64,000 nucleotides of DNA, from the NCBI RefSeq assembly GCF_018531425.1, contig NZ_JAHBOI010000002.1, positions 434,001-498,000 on the forward strand, in the 5' to 3' direction. Source of the DNA: Paenarthrobacter sp. DKR-5. Its GTDB lineage: Bacteria > Actinomycetota > Actinomycetes > Actinomycetales > Micrococcaceae. Every line of letters begins with the position of its first letter. Positions within the stretch are counted from its first letter, which is position 1. Positions 17,988 to 26,285 of the stretch are shown here, one piece after another. The notes under the pieces were generated by a model. That model saw only the letters and a program-made list of their open reading frames with translations, searched no databases and was not told the DNA's origin. The translations under genes were made by a program, and so were the position numbers.

Positions 17988-19508
17988 TCACTTTTCTTTC
18001 TTGCGGAGCAGGGCAAGGAACATGGCGTCGGTCTGGTGCACGTGCGGCCACAGCTGGGCGGTTCGCTCGTGGCCGGCATTGAGTCCGCCGGAGAGGCTGA
18101 CCTCGTCGAGCGCGGCGCCGGCGTCCAGCAGTTCGACGTCGGGCCGCTTGCGCAGGATGTCCTGCACGACGGCGTCGGTTTCGGCCGGGTGCGGGGAACA
18201 CGTCACATACCCGACGACGCCGCCGGGCTTGACCGCGTCAAGCGCCGAGGCGAGCAGCTCCCGCTGCAGCGGGCCGAGGGCCGCGAGGTCTGCCGGCTGC
18301 CGGCGCCAGCGGGACTCCGGCCGGCGGCGCAGGGCTCCGAGGCCGGTGCAGGGCACGTCCACGAGGACCCGGTCGAAGCTTTCCGGCTGCTCCTTGCCGA
18401 CGTCGCGACCGTCGCCGACGCGCACCTGCCATGTTTGCTCGGGCACGGCGGCCAGCGCGGAGCGGACCAGCTTGGCCCGGTGCTCTGCCGGCTCGTTGGC
18501 CAGCAGGGTGGCGCCGCTGCCGGCGGCGAGGGCACCGAGCAACGCTGCCTTGCCGCCGGGGCCGGCGCAGAGATCAAGCCACCGCTCCCCGGCCGGGTGG
18601 TCGGAGGCCACGGGCGCAGCGGCGACGGCGCGGGCAACCAGCTGGGACCCGACATCCTGGACCCGCGTGGTGCCCTTGCGCACGGATTCGAGGCGGCCGA
18701 CGTCGCCGCCGCTGAACAGGGCAGAGTCTTCGGCCAGCGGGCCGGGCCGCGCGCCCGCCTGCAGTGCCTCATTGAGGCTGCCGAGGCCGGGCAGCGCGAC
18801 GAGGTTGACGACCGGTGCGGCGTTGTCCGCCTCCAGCAGGTCCTCGATCTCGCCGGCGGAGCGCCCGTGGCCGACCAGCGACTGGCGCAGCGCCCGGACG
18901 ATCCATTCGGGGTGGGAGTAGCGCAGCGCGTCCTTGCGCGTCGCGTCAGTCTCCCCTTCTGTCAGCTCGGCGAGCCAGGTGTCCAGGTCCTTCGACGAGA
19001 CCTTGCGCAGGACAGCGTTGATGAGCGACCCCGGCCCGGCCCCGATCACCGCGCGCGCCAGGCCCACGGTCTCATCCAGGGCGGCGTGCGCGGGCACGCG
19101 CATGGCCAGCAGCTGATGCGCGCCGATGCGGAGGGCGTCCAGCACGGCAGGGTCCAGCTTCTCCAGCGGCCGGTCCACGCAGCGGGCCAGGATGGCATCG
19201 TAGGTGCCTTGGCCGCGCAGCGCTCCGTAGGCCAGCTCAGTGGCGAACCCGGCGTCGCGCTTGTCCAGACGGTGGTGGCGGATGCGCGCGGGCAGGACCA
19301 AGTTCGCGTAGGCGTCCTCGGCGGACACCGCGCGCAGCACTTCGAAGGCGACGAGACGGGCAGGATCCGCCCTGCGGGTCCGTTGCGCCGGTGCCTGCCG
19401 GCTGAACTGGCGGTCGCCGCCGCCGCGGTTGCGTTCCCGGCCCTGGGCGTTCCGCCGCGCACCGGGGCGGCCCTGGTGCCGGCTGCCGCCTTGGTTCTGC
19501 TCACTCAT
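17988..19508 (-). CDS. rsmB: 16S rRNA (cytosine-967-C5)-methyltransferase (RsmB/Sun family)
   Basis: About 506 residues. A basic, disordered, Arg/Gln/Gly-rich N-terminus (to about residue 45) is followed by a NusB-like RNA-binding domain ([18 protein letters not shown]) and a SAM-dependent methyltransferase. Methyltransferase motifs are [14 protein letters not shown] for SAM binding, [16 protein letters not shown] with one catalytic cysteine and [12 protein letters not shown] with the second. The ATG at 19508 overlaps the fmt stop as ATGA. It lies in a def-fmt-rsmB chain that is common in bacteria and reflects co-expression of translation-maturation functions. The target base is inferred from the family. 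Confidence 0.93.
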   Translation of the reverse strand: MSEQNQGGSRHQGRPGARRNAQGRERNRGGGDRQFSRQAPAQRTRRADPARLVAFEVLRAVSAEDAYANLVLPARIRHHRLDKRDAGFATELAYGALRGQGTYDAILARCVDRPLEKLDPAVLDALRIGAHQLLAMRVPAHAALDETVGLARAVIGAGPGSLINAVLRKVSSKDLDTWLAELTEGETDATRKDALRYSHPEWIVRALRQSLVGHGRSAGEIEDLLEADNAAPVVNLVALPGLGSLNEALQAGARPGPLAEDSALFSGGDVGRLESVRKGTTRVQDVGSQLVARAVAAAPVASDHPAGERWLDLCAGPGGKAALLGALAAGSGATLLANEPAEHRAKLVRSALAAVPEQTWQVRVGDGRDVGKEQPESFDRVLVDVPCTGLGALRRRPESRWRRQPADLAALGPLQRELLASALDAVKPGGVVGYVTCSPHPAETDAVVQDILRKRPDVELLDAGAALDEVSLSGGLNAGHERTAQLWPHVHQTDAMFLALLRKKEK

Positions 19509-20434
19509 TCGAACACCACGCCCTTCGTCCATTCAGCTGGCGCGAGTCCGCGCGCCCAGTCCGCTGCCGGCATTGGTTTCCTGCCGGCCGGCTGGACCGT
19601 CCGCAGCTCGAGTGCGTAGGAGCCGGTGCCTACCAGCACAGTTTTGCCGGACACTTCCACACGGCCGGCCGCCAGGTCCCGCCGGTCGGGACGCAGCGCG
19701 GGCGGCGACAGCTTCACGCGCTGGCCGTCCAGTGTGGTCCATGCGCCCGGCTCCGGAGTGACGCCCCTGGCCCGCCGGTTGATGGCGATGGCCGGTTGTT
19801 TCCAGTCCAGCCGGCCGTCCTCGAGGCTGAGCTTGGGGGCGAGTGTCACGTCACCGCGCTGCGGCTCCGCGGCAGCGGTTGCGCTCCCGATCGATCGCAG
19901 CGTCTGGACCAGCAGCACCGCCCCGGAGCGGGAGAGCCGTTCCAGCAGGTCCCCGCTGGTGTCCTCCGGCCGTACGGTTTCCGTCATGCGGCCGAAGACC
20001 GGGCCGGTGTCCAGGCCTGCCTCAAGCTGGAAGGTGGAGGCGCCCGTAACGTCGTCACCGGCGATGACGGCGTGCTGCACCGGAGCCGCGCCGCGCCAGG
20101 CCGGCAGCAGCGAGAAGTGCAGGTTGACCCAGCCCGCGGCGGGAATCGTCAGTGCGCGCGGCGGCACGAGGCCGCCGTAGGCTACGATCGCCGCGACGTC
20201 CGGCCGCAGGTCCGCGATGGCGGCGACGGCGTCCTCATCAATCCGCGCGGCCCGGATGACGGGCAGCCCCAGCTCCCCCGCGCGCACCGCGACCGGGGAA
20301 GGCGTGAGGACTCTCTTCCGTCCGAGGGGCGCGTCCGGGCGGGTGAGTACGCCGACGACGTCGAACCCGGCGTCCACGAGCGCGTCCAGTGAGGGCACTG
20401 CCACGGCCGGCGTGCCCGCGAAGAGGACCCTCAT
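19505..20434 (-). CDS. fmt: Methionyl-tRNA formyltransferase
   Basis: 309 residues. It formylates initiator Met-tRNA using 10-formyl-tetrahydrofolate. The N-terminal MRVLFAGTPAVAVPSL, the catalytic region AAIVAYGGLVPP and NLHFSLLPAWRGAAPVQ (essential Asn and His), and TGASTFQLEAGLDTGPV are conserved. The C-terminal tRNA-binding OB-like domain follows. The ATG at 20434 overlaps the def stop (ATGA), and its own stop overlaps rsmB. A long spurious frame upstream lies inside def and was discarded. With def it forms the formylation/deformylation pair for new proteins. Confidence 0.97.
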   Translation of the reverse strand: MRVLFAGTPAVAVPSLDALVDAGFDVVGVLTRPDAPLGRKRVLTPSPVAVRAGELGLPVIRAARIDEDAVAAIADLRPDVAAIVAYGGLVPPRALTIPAAGWVNLHFSLLPAWRGAAPVQHAVIAGDDVTGASTFQLEAGLDTGPVFGRMTETVRPEDTSGDLLERLSRSGAVLLVQTLRSIGSATAAAEPQRGDVTLAPKLSLEDGRLDWKQPAIAINRRARGVTPEPGAWTTLDGQRVKLSPPALRPDRRDLAAGRVEVSGKTVLVGTGSYALELRTVQPAGRKPMPAADWARGLAPAEWTKGVVFE

Positions 20435-21003
20435 GCCGTTCCGCCGAAGCTGGAACCGGTGCCGAAGCTCGAGCCGACGGTCCGGGCCCGTTCGCTGGTG
20501 GTGCGCTCGGCCACCTGGCCGTATTTGGCGTTGCGGATGGCCTTCATGGCGGCGGCGCGCTCGTCGCCGACGAGGCGGTTGATGTAGAGGGTGCCGTCGA
20601 GGTGGTCGGTCTCGTGCTGGAGCGCCCGGGCCAGCAGGCCTTCTCCTTCGATCACGACGGGGTTGCCGTCCTTGTCCTGGCCGCTGACTCTCGCCCATTT
20701 GCTTCGCGGCGTCGGGAACCCCAGTCCGGGCACGGAGAGGCAGCCTTCCGAGCCTTCCTGCGGCTCGTCGCCGGTTTCCAGCACCGGGTTGACCACGTGG
20801 CCCACCTTCCCGTCGACGTAGAAGGTGAAGACGCGCAGGTTCACCCCGACCTGCGGGGCCGCCAGTCCGGCGCCGTCGACGTCGAGCATCGTCTCTTCCA
20901 TGTCGGCGACCAGCTTGGCCAGCTCGGGCCCGAATTCCGTGACGGGTTCGGACCGTGTGCGCAGCACGGGATCACCGATGATCCTGATGCCCAGGATGGC
21001 CAT
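20431..21003 (-). CDS. def: Peptide deformylase
   Basis: 190 residues. A metalloprotease-like enzyme that removes the formyl group from nascent N-termini. All three motifs are intact: GAGLAAPQVG (44-53), EGCLS (86-90; the cysteine is a metal ligand) and QHETDHLDG (His130, Glu131, His134). The C-terminal ~20 residues are Ser/Gly-rich and variable. First gene of the def-fmt-rsmB chain. The upstream 63 bp separates it from the nuclease gene, which is also on the minus strand. Deformylase is usually essential in bacteria. Confidence 0.97.
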   Translation of the reverse strand: MAILGIRIIGDPVLRTRSEPVTEFGPELAKLVADMEETMLDVDGAGLAAPQVGVNLRVFTFYVDGKVGHVVNPVLETGDEPQEGSEGCLSVPGLGFPTPRSKWARVSGQDKDGNPVVIEGEGLLARALQHETDHLDGTLYINRLVGDERAAAMKAIRNAKYGQVAERTTSERARTVGSSFGTGSSFGGTA

Positions 21004-21066
21004 GGACGGGATTTCCTATCTGTCGGCGGTGCAAAGGACTCCGAACAGTCTAGTTGTCCGCGCGGG

Positions 21067-21972
21067 CTACTTGTCCGGGCCGGCGGAGGACACCGCGACG
21101 GGCTCGGGGGCCGGGGCGACGGGAGCGGCTGCCGGCCGCGGCGGTGCGATGGGCAGCAGAGCCGCACCCGCTACGGCGGAGACTCCGGAGGTCTCCCAGA
21201 CGCGGCGAAGTGCGTAGAACTTGTGCCAGTGGTGCTTGAGGACCTCGGGGTTGGCGCGCATCGGGCGCACCTCCGTCTCTCCGACGGCCACGCCGAGCAG
21301 GATCGGGTCCTCCCCGTGCTTCCACGGCTCCCAGGTGCCGGACGCGGCGTCGACCAGGCTCTCCTGGGCCTTCATGCCGGCTACCAGCTGCATGACGACC
21401 TTCGCGTCCAGCGGCTTGACGGCGCCGTAGCGGTCCGTCCCCTTGGTCTTGTAGTCGATCAGGCAGGTCCTGCCGCCGATGCGCGCGACAAGGTCCAGCG
21501 TGCCGGCGTAGCCCACTTCGGCGTTCCAGACGGTGATCTCCGGCTCGATCGGCTGGACGCCGTAGGCGGTCCACCACTCGTCGAACCGGGCGGCGAAAGC
21601 CTCCTCGCCGTGCGCGGCGAGTGCCTCCCTAGCCAGGCCGAGGGTGTTCGGCCGGTCGAGCGCCCGCAGCGCGACCTGCTCGCAGTAGGTGTGTACCCGG
21701 TCCCCGCGCTGCGCCGCGGTGTCGCGGTGCCGTTCAGCGGCGAGAGCAGCCTCCTTGACGATGATCCCCATGCGGGAAGGATCGCTTACGGCGTCCGCGA
21801 GGCGGGGATCCCGCGCCATGCTTTTCGCAGCCATCTGGCTGAACCACCAGTCGAGCGAGGACGGCGCCTGTGAAATCACCGTCGTAATGGAGGGCACTGT
21901 CGGCTGTTCGCTCAGGGAACGCGAGTACATGCGTCCGCGGTCCGTGTCGTGCGCGAGGGCGGGGGAAGTCAT
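21067..21972 (-). CDS. PD-(D/E)XK (RecB/Cas4-like) nuclease-domain protein
   Basis: 301 residues. The order of catalytic residues matches RecB-family exonuclease domains: GDRVHTYCE (His94), PEITVW (Glu145), YAGTLDLVA (Asp160), LIDYKTK (Asp173, Lys175) and a downstream MQLVAG glutamine (about 195). I see no cysteine cluster for a Cas4-type iron-sulfur centre and no helicase domain, so it is a stand-alone nuclease-like protein. The C-terminus is Pro/Ala-rich. It lies upstream of def on the same strand and downstream of the Val tRNA terminator. No phage, CRISPR or restriction genes are nearby. Substrate and role are unknown. Confidence 0.75.
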   Translation of the reverse strand: MTSPALAHDTDRGRMYSRSLSEQPTVPSITTVISQAPSSLDWWFSQMAAKSMARDPRLADAVSDPSRMGIIVKEAALAAERHRDTAAQRGDRVHTYCEQVALRALDRPNTLGLAREALAAHGEEAFAARFDEWWTAYGVQPIEPEITVWNAEVGYAGTLDLVARIGGRTCLIDYKTKGTDRYGAVKPLDAKVVMQLVAGMKAQESLVDAASGTWEPWKHGEDPILLGVAVGETEVRPMRANPEVLKHHWHKFYALRRVWETSGVSAVAGAALLPIAPPRPAAAPVAPAPEPVAVSSAGPDK

Positions 21973-22011
21973 GTCTTAAGTCTGCCAGTTGCCACCGACG
22001 ATCCCGGAACA

Positions 22012-22048
22012 AGAAAAGGGCCCCTCTCCGTGATGGAGAAGGACCCTT
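22012..22048 (-). terminator. Intrinsic terminator after tRNA-Val(CAC)
   Basis: On the minus strand AAGGGTCCTTCTCC pairs imperfectly with GGAGAGGGGCCCTT, followed by a TTTTCTT run. It directly follows the tRNA-Val gene and precedes the nuclease gene. Confidence 0.75.
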
Positions 22049-22056
22049 CATGCTCG

Positions 22057-22128
22057 TGGGCGATACTGGGTTCGAACCAGTGACCTCTTCGGTGTGAACG
22101 AAGCGCGCTACCACTGCGCCAATCGCCC
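22057..22128 (-). tRNA. tRNA-Val(CAC)
   Basis: 72 bases without an encoded CCA. The acceptor stem is GGGCGAT/ATCGCCC, the D-arm is GCGCAGTGGTAGCGC and the T-arm contains GGTTCGAACC. The anticodon stem CTTCG/CGAAG encloses the loop TTCACAC, giving anticodon CAC (reads GUG). A -10-like TACGAT (22145-22140) ends 11 bases upstream of the 5' end. Confidence 0.95.
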
Positions 22129-22299
22129 GCTGCATATGAATCGTAACCGACGATCACCCGGTTCGCGAATCGGGCGGCGGACGGCGCCGTCGTCGCACTT
22201 TTGCGCATGGCGGGGGCTTGCCCGCGTGGTTGAATGACAAGTGTGTGATTCCCAAAAACCGCTAGATTCCGCGGATTTTGGGGGCTCGGAAGGCCCGAT

Positions 22300-22328
22300 T
22301 TGGTGTTTACGGAAACCTTCTGTAGAGT
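22300..22328 (+). promoter_or_regulatory. Candidate promoter of the Gly-Cys-Val tRNA operon
   Basis: TTGGTG (22300-22305) and TAGAGT (22323-22328) are 17 bp apart. The expected start is about 70 bases upstream of tRNA-Gly, in an AT-richer 275-bp divergent region between the two tRNA units. Confidence 0.5.
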
Positions 22329-22403
22329 TTTTACTCGCAGGAACACGAAAGAAAAGTTCGAAGGAAACACACGTTTCCAGAGAAAATCCGAGTGAACTGC
22401 AAT

Positions 22404-22475
22404 GCGGACGTGGCTCAGTGGTAGAGCATCACCTTGCCAAGGTGAGGGTCGCGGGTTCGAATCCCGTCGTCCGCT
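22404..22475 (+). tRNA. tRNA-Gly(GCC)
   Basis: 72 bases. The acceptor stem is GCGGACG/CGTCCGC, the anticodon stem TCACC/GGTGA encloses TTGCCAA, giving anticodon GCC, and the T-loop is GTTCGAATC. First of three co-directed tRNA genes; no CCA is encoded. Confidence 0.96.
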
Positions 22476-22519
22476 CGCAAGTCGATGACTAGCAGGCCTG
22501 GAGCCTGAGGCTAGGTCAC

Positions 22520-22590
22520 GGTGGGGTGGCCGAGAGGCGAGGCAGCGGCCTGCAAAGCCGTATACGCGGGTTCGAATCCCGTCCCCACCT
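22520..22590 (+). tRNA. tRNA-Cys(GCA)
   Basis: 71 bases. The acceptor stem is GGTGGGG/CCCCACC. The anticodon loop CTGCAAA lies in the stem GCGGC/GCCGT, giving anticodon GCA. The T-arm contains GCGGGTTCGAATCCCGT. It is 44 bp after tRNA-Gly. Confidence 0.95.
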
Positions 22591-22622
22591 CGAATCCATT
22601 GGATTCAATCCGGATTTGCTCC

Positions 22623-22694
22623 GGGCGATTGGCGCAGCGGTAGCGCGCTTCCCTGACACGGAAGAGGTCACTGGTTCGATCCCAGTATCGCCCA
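22623..22694 (+). tRNA. tRNA-Val(GAC)
   Basis: 72 bases. The acceptor stem is GGGCGAT/ATCGCCC and the anticodon loop CTGACAC in stem CTTCC/GGAAG gives anticodon GAC. It is nearly identical to the divergent tRNA-Val(CAC) except in the anticodon stem-loop and a few other positions, so the two are probably products of an old duplication. Confidence 0.96.
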
Positions 22695-22701
22695 CCACAT
22701 C

Positions 22702-22733
22702 AAAAAGGCAGTCTCTGCGGAGGCTGCCTTTTT
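22702..22733 (+). terminator. Intrinsic terminator of the tRNA operon
   Basis: AAAAAGGCAG (22702-22711) pairs with CTGCCTTTTT (22724-22733) around a 12-base loop and ends in five T residues, a canonical Rho-independent terminator. Confidence 0.9.
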
Positions 22734-22770
22734 CGTGTCCCCGAATCCGCGTGCGCTCTCAGCGGAATCC

Positions 22771-22799
22771 TTGAACCGCCCAGCGCCGCTCGTTACGAT
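22771..22799 (+). promoter_or_regulatory. Sigma-70-like promoter of the MT0933-type gene
   Basis: TTGAAC (22771-22776) and TACGAT (22794-22799) are exactly 17 bp apart. A start near 22806 would give a leader of about 40 bases containing GGGAGG before the GTG at 22847. Confidence 0.65.
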
Positions 22800-22846
22800 C
22801 GAAACAGCCGGAGCGATCTGGCTCCGCGGAGAGAAGGGAGGTGGCC

Positions 22847-23104
22847 GTGTCTGTATTTGACGATCTGAAGGGCAAAGCTCAGGATCTGATCAGCGGAAAC
22901 GAGGACGCCATCAGGAACGGCATCCAGAAGGCCGGAAATTTCGTCGATGAGAAGACCGGCGGCAAGTACGCCGACCAAATCGACGCCGTCCAGAACGGTG
23001 CCGGGAACCTCGTAGGCGGTCTCGGCCGCGACGACGCAGCTCCCGATGCTCAACCGGCCCCGGGGCCGGCATCCCCCGCATCGCCGGAGGATCCCCGGCC
23101 ATAA
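22847..23104 (+). CDS. MT0933/Rv0909-type antitoxin-like protein
   Basis: About 85 residues. The first ~60 residues follow the MT0933 antitoxin pattern: VFDDLKGKAQDLI, then AIRNGIQKAGNFVDEKTGGKYADQID. The tail is Pro/Ala-rich and disordered. A GTG at 22847 is preferred to the GTG six bases earlier because GGAGG (22837-22841) is then 5 bases away. In mycobacteria this family is annotated as putative antitoxins (Rv0909) next to a SRPBCC-like toxin. Here no toxin-like gene is adjacent: the next gene encodes a small membrane protein and the upstream genes are tRNAs. It may therefore be solitary and have another role, such as stress response. Confidence 0.75.
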   Translation: MSVFDDLKGKAQDLISGNEDAIRNGIQKAGNFVDEKTGGKYADQIDAVQNGAGNLVGGLGRDDAAPDAQPAPGPASPASPEDPRP

Positions 23105-23132
23105 GGTCCGGTCCCCAGGATTCAGTCAAAGG

Positions 23133-23166
23133 AGCGCTGGCCCTGCCGAGAGGCAGTGCCAGCGCT
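23133..23166 (+). terminator. Strong hairpin after the antitoxin-like gene
   Basis: AGCGCTGGCCCTGCC and GGCAGTGCCAGCGCT form a nearly perfect stem around GAGA, followed by TTTGACGTTT. It lies 29 bases after the stop. The T-tract is short, so efficiency is uncertain. Confidence 0.55.
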
Positions 23167-23314
23167 TTGACGTTTAAGGGCAGGTACGTCCGACGCCGCC
23201 CGCGCCGCGCCTGACAGCTTCCCCGTCGCGTTTCCACGTCCGGGCAGTATTCTTCCCCTGGGGCCGAAGACGGCCGGGAAAGCGACAGCCGGGGGCGCAG
23301 ACGGACGCGTGGTC

Positions 23315-23614
23315 ATGAGGGCGCTGCGGTCGGCTGTGCTGACGGTGGATTCCGTCGCGTTGCTGTGCCTGCTGCTGCTGCGCGTGGGGGGCTGGCTGTC
23401 GCCGCCTCCGCAGGACGGTGAGGGCAGATTCTGGCTCGGCCTGCTGCTGGCCTACGGGCTTCTGCTGTTGGGCGCCGTCACGGTGGCGCTCAACGTGACC
23501 TATCTGGTGGCGCTGGTGTTCAGGCACGGCCGGTACGACAACCGGTACGGCACCGCCAGCCGGGCATTGATCTGGATCCTGCCCGCGCTCGCCACACTGC
23601 TGCTGCTGGCCTGA
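23315..23614 (+). CDS. Small integral membrane protein, unknown function
   Basis: About 99 residues from the ATG at 23315; a GTG two codons earlier is possible. Three hydrophobic segments are clear: about 8-26 (AVLTVDSVALLCLLLLRVGG), about 42-70 (FWLGLLLAYGLLLLGAVTVA) and about 84-99 at the C-terminus. The loop between the second and third segments is basic (FRHGRYDNRYG). I do not recognise a family. It lies between the antitoxin-like gene and the convergent zapE gene, with only 36 bp before the zapE end. No signal peptide cleavage site is evident. Confidence 0.65.
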   Translation: MRALRSAVLTVDSVALLCLLLLRVGGWLSPPPQDGEGRFWLGLLLAYGLLLLGAVTVALNVTYLVALVFRHGRYDNRYGTASRALIWILPALATLLLLA

Positions 23615-23650
23615 GCGGCGGACCAGGACACCGCGCCGAACCGGCGGCCC

Positions 23651-24688
23651 TCAGGCCGGGACGTGCTCCTGGCCTTCGCGGGCGAGGGCGGTCAGCCTGG
23701 AAACGGCCCGGTAGTACTTCTTCATGTAGCCGCCGCCCATCATTTCGGGTGTGAACAGCTCGTCAAAGGGAACCCCGCTGGCCAGGATCGGCACGTCCTT
23801 GTCGTACAGCCTGTCGGCGAGCACCACGAAGCGCAGCGCCACCGACTGTTCAGTGATGGTGTGCACGTTGTGCCAGACGACGGCGTCAATGCCGTCGATG
23901 AGCTGCCGGTACCGGCTTGGGTGGACGCCGGCGAGGTGGCCGATCAGGGACCCGAAGTTGTCCGCAGCGACGACCTGGCCGTCGAATTCGGCCCGCATCC
24001 GCTCACGCAGGTGCTTTTCGGGCACCGGTTCCGGCGGCACGGGAAGCCCGCGGTGCCGGTAGTCCTCGCCGTCGATCCGGACGACGTCGAACTGGTCGCT
24101 CAGCACCTGGATTTCGCGCTGGAAGTCGACCGCGGCGAAGCGGCCCTCCCCCAGCGAACCGGGCAGCGTGTTCGAGGTCGCGGCCAGCTTCACGCCGGCG
24201 TCGGCGAGCTCACGCATCAGCCGGGACATCAGCACGGTGTCCCCCGGGTCGTCGAGCTCGAACTCGTCGATACAGACCAGCTTGTAGCTGCTCAGCGCCT
24301 CGACGGTCTTGCGGAAGGACAGCGCGCCGACCAGGTTGGTGTACTCCACGAAAGTGCCGAAGGCTTTGGGGCCCTCGACGGCGTGCCAGAGCGAGGCGAG
24401 CAGGTGCGTCTTTCCGACGCCGAAACCGCCGTCGAGATAGATGCCCGCCCGGCCGGCAGGCTTCTTGCCGCCGAAGAGCTTGCGCAGGCCGCTGGGCGCC
24501 TTCTCGTTCACAGAGCCGGCGAAGTCCTCCAGGGCGCGCACCGCTGCTGCCTGGGACGGCTGGGACGGGTCCGGCCGGTAGCTGCCGAAGGACACCGAGC
24601 CGAAGCGCGGCGAGGGGTAGAAGCCCTGGAGGAGTTCATCGACGGATACCGCGGGCGTCCGTGAGACGAGCTGCTCGATGTGTACCAC
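23651..24688 (-). CDS. zapE: Cell division protein ZapE (AFG1-like ATPase)
   Basis: About 345 residues. An AAA-type ATPase of the AFG1/ZapE family, with Walker A GGFGVGKTH at 87-95, Walker B LVCIDEFELDDPGD, sensor-1 AATSNT and a conserved DFQRE region. In Escherichia coli ZapE binds the FtsZ ring and affects its stability; mitochondrial AFG1/LACE1 acts in protein quality control. The GTG start at 24688 (VVHIEQLVSR) is a choice between weak options: GGAGGA lies upstream but about 12 bases away. Divergent from the sulfurtransferase gene. Confidence 0.88.
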   Translation of the reverse strand: MVHIEQLVSRTPAVSVDELLQGFYPSPRFGSVSFGSYRPDPSQPSQAAAVRALEDFAGSVNEKAPSGLRKLFGGKKPAGRAGIYLDGGFGVGKTHLLASLWHAVEGPKAFGTFVEYTNLVGALSFRKTVEALSSYKLVCIDEFELDDPGDTVLMSRLMRELADAGVKLAATSNTLPGSLGEGRFAAVDFQREIQVLSDQFDVVRIDGEDYRHRGLPVPPEPVPEKHLRERMRAEFDGQVVAADNFGSLIGHLAGVHPSRYRQLIDGIDAVVWHNVHTITEQSVALRFVVLADRLYDKDVPILASGVPFDELFTPEMMGGGYMKKYYRAVSRLTALAREGQEHVPA

Positions 24689-24899
24689 TGGTGGTCCGTT
24701 CCTCCTCCGCGCCGCAGGGCGCAATGCTGAGGCGGCACCTCGGGGCCGCCGCTATGCAACAATACCGGCTCCTGTGTGACTGCTTGTGACCGCACGGCGC
24801 ATGGTGCCTGCCGGAGTGACTATCGTGGAGCAGGAGAGGTGCCGGCCGGTGCGTCAACCGTCCGGACGGCTAGCGACGCACAACGCGAAAGGTACTTCC

Positions 24900-25817
24900 A
24901 TGCCCTACCCCGCAGAACAGAACGAAAAGTTTGCCGCCTACGCCCACCCGGAACGACTGGTCTCCACCGGCTGGCTGGCTCAGGCCATCGAGTCCGGCGC
25001 CACCAAGGACGGTTCCCTCGTGATCGTCGAATCCGACGAGGACGTCCTGCTGTATGAAACCGGACACATTCCGGGCGCGGTGAAGATCGACTGGCACACC
25101 GACCTCAATGACGAAGTGACCCGCGACTACGTGGACGGCGCAGCCTTCGCCAAGCTTGCGGGCTCGAAGGGCATCGGCCGGGACACCACGGTTGTCATCT
25201 ACGGCGACAAAAGCAACTGGTGGGCCGCCTATGCCCTGTGGGTCTTCACCTTGTTCGGCCACGAGGACGTGCGCCTGCTCGACGGCGGACGCGACAAGTG
25301 GGTCGCCGAGGGCCGGAGCCTGACCACCGAGGAAACCGACGTCACCGCCGTGGACTACCCGGTGGTCGAGCGCAACGACGCCCCGATCCGGGCTTTCAAG
25401 GAAGATGTGCTCGCCCACCTGGGCCGGCCGCTGATCGACGTCCGCTCCCCCGAGGAATACTCCGGCGCCCGCACCCACATGCCGGCCTACCCCGAAGAGG
25501 GCGCACTGCGCGGCGGCCACATCCCGACGGCGGCGTCCATCCCGTGGGCGAAGGCAGCGGCCGAGGACAGCACCTACCGCAGCCGGCAGGAGCTCGAGAA
25601 CCTGTACCTGGGCGAGGCGGGGCTGAAGCCCGGCGACGACGTCATCGCCTACTGCCGGATCGGCGAACGCTCCAGCCACACCTGGTTCGCGTTGAAGTAC
25701 CTGCTCGGTTTCGACACGGTGCGCAACTACGACGGATCCTGGACCGAATGGGGCAACGCCGTACGGGTGCCGATCGTGAAGGGCAGCGAGCGGGGCTCCG
25801 TCCCGGCCGCCCGCTAG
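24900..25817 (+). CDS. Thiosulfate/mercaptopyruvate sulfurtransferase (rhodanese)
   Basis: 305 residues with two rhodanese domains. The N-terminal domain lacks the cysteine, with [11 protein letters not shown] in the equivalent loop. The C-terminal domain has the active-site loop YCRIGERSS with Cys252. It transfers sulfane sulfur from thiosulfate or 3-mercaptopyruvate to an acceptor; the CRxGxR loop is closer to thiosulfate sulfurtransferase. The ATG at 24900 is preceded by GAAAGG. Upstream in-frame codons are not conserved-looking. Followed 23 bp later by a SufE gene, an arrangement seen in other actinobacteria, which suggests a role in sulfur delivery. Confidence 0.93.
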   Translation: MPYPAEQNEKFAAYAHPERLVSTGWLAQAIESGATKDGSLVIVESDEDVLLYETGHIPGAVKIDWHTDLNDEVTRDYVDGAAFAKLAGSKGIGRDTTVVIYGDKSNWWAAYALWVFTLFGHEDVRLLDGGRDKWVAEGRSLTTEETDVTAVDYPVVERNDAPIRAFKEDVLAHLGRPLIDVRSPEEYSGARTHMPAYPEEGALRGGHIPTAASIPWAKAAAEDSTYRSRQELENLYLGEAGLKPGDDVIAYCRIGERSSHTWFALKYLLGFDTVRNYDGSWTEWGNAVRVPIVKGSERGSVPAAR

Positions 25818-25840
25818 GCATCAGCCGTAGACTTGAGCCT

Positions 25841-26278
25841 GTGAGTACCACCGCACTGCCGGCATCGCTGGCCGAAATTGTCGATGACTTCCAGGCCTTG
25901 GAGGAGCGGGAGCGGCTCCAGCTGCTGCTGGAGTTCTCCCGCTCCCTGCCCGAGCTCCCCGAACGCCTGAGCGACCACCCGGAACTGCTCGAGCAGGTCG
26001 TGGAGTGCCAGTCGCCGCTGTTCCTGACCGTGGAGGTCGACGGCGACGTCGTCCGCCTCTACTTCAAGGCGCCGCAGGAGGCCCCCACGACGCGGGGCTT
26101 CGCCGGCGTGCTGCACGAAGGCCTTGACGGGCTGAGCCCCGCCGAGATCCTCGCGGTGCCCGACGACATGCCGGAGCAGCTGGGCCTGACCCGGGCCATC
26201 ACGCCCCTGCGGATGCGGGGCATGACCGCGATGCTCGGCCGCATCAAGCGCCAGCTGGCCGCCGCCTCCGCCGGCTGA
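25841..26278 (+). CDS. SufE-family Fe-S assembly/sulfur acceptor protein
   Basis: 145 residues. SufE proteins accept persulfide sulfur from a cysteine desulfurase and stimulate it. The active cysteine is in VVECQSPLFLTV; the more usual motif is GCQS, and here a Glu precedes the Cys. The C-terminal part (GLTRAITPLRMRGMTAMLGRI) matches the family. The GTG start at 25841 is supported by a -10-like TAGACT (25828-25833) only 7 bases upstream and no ribosome-binding site, so it probably also has its own leaderless transcript besides any read-through from the rhodanese gene. It is followed by ybaK after 7 bases. Confidence 0.88.
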   Translation: MSTTALPASLAEIVDDFQALEERERLQLLLEFSRSLPELPERLSDHPELLEQVVECQSPLFLTVEVDGDVVRLYFKAPQEAPTTRGFAGVLHEGLDGLSPAEILAVPDDMPEQLGLTRAITPLRMRGMTAMLGRIKRQLAAASAG

Positions 26279-26285
26279 CGCTGCG

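Noticed and set aside
17439-19619. 726-residue plus-strand frame opposite rpe and rsmB
   Set aside because: Both opposite genes are complete with catalytic motifs; the frame is a GC-driven shadow.
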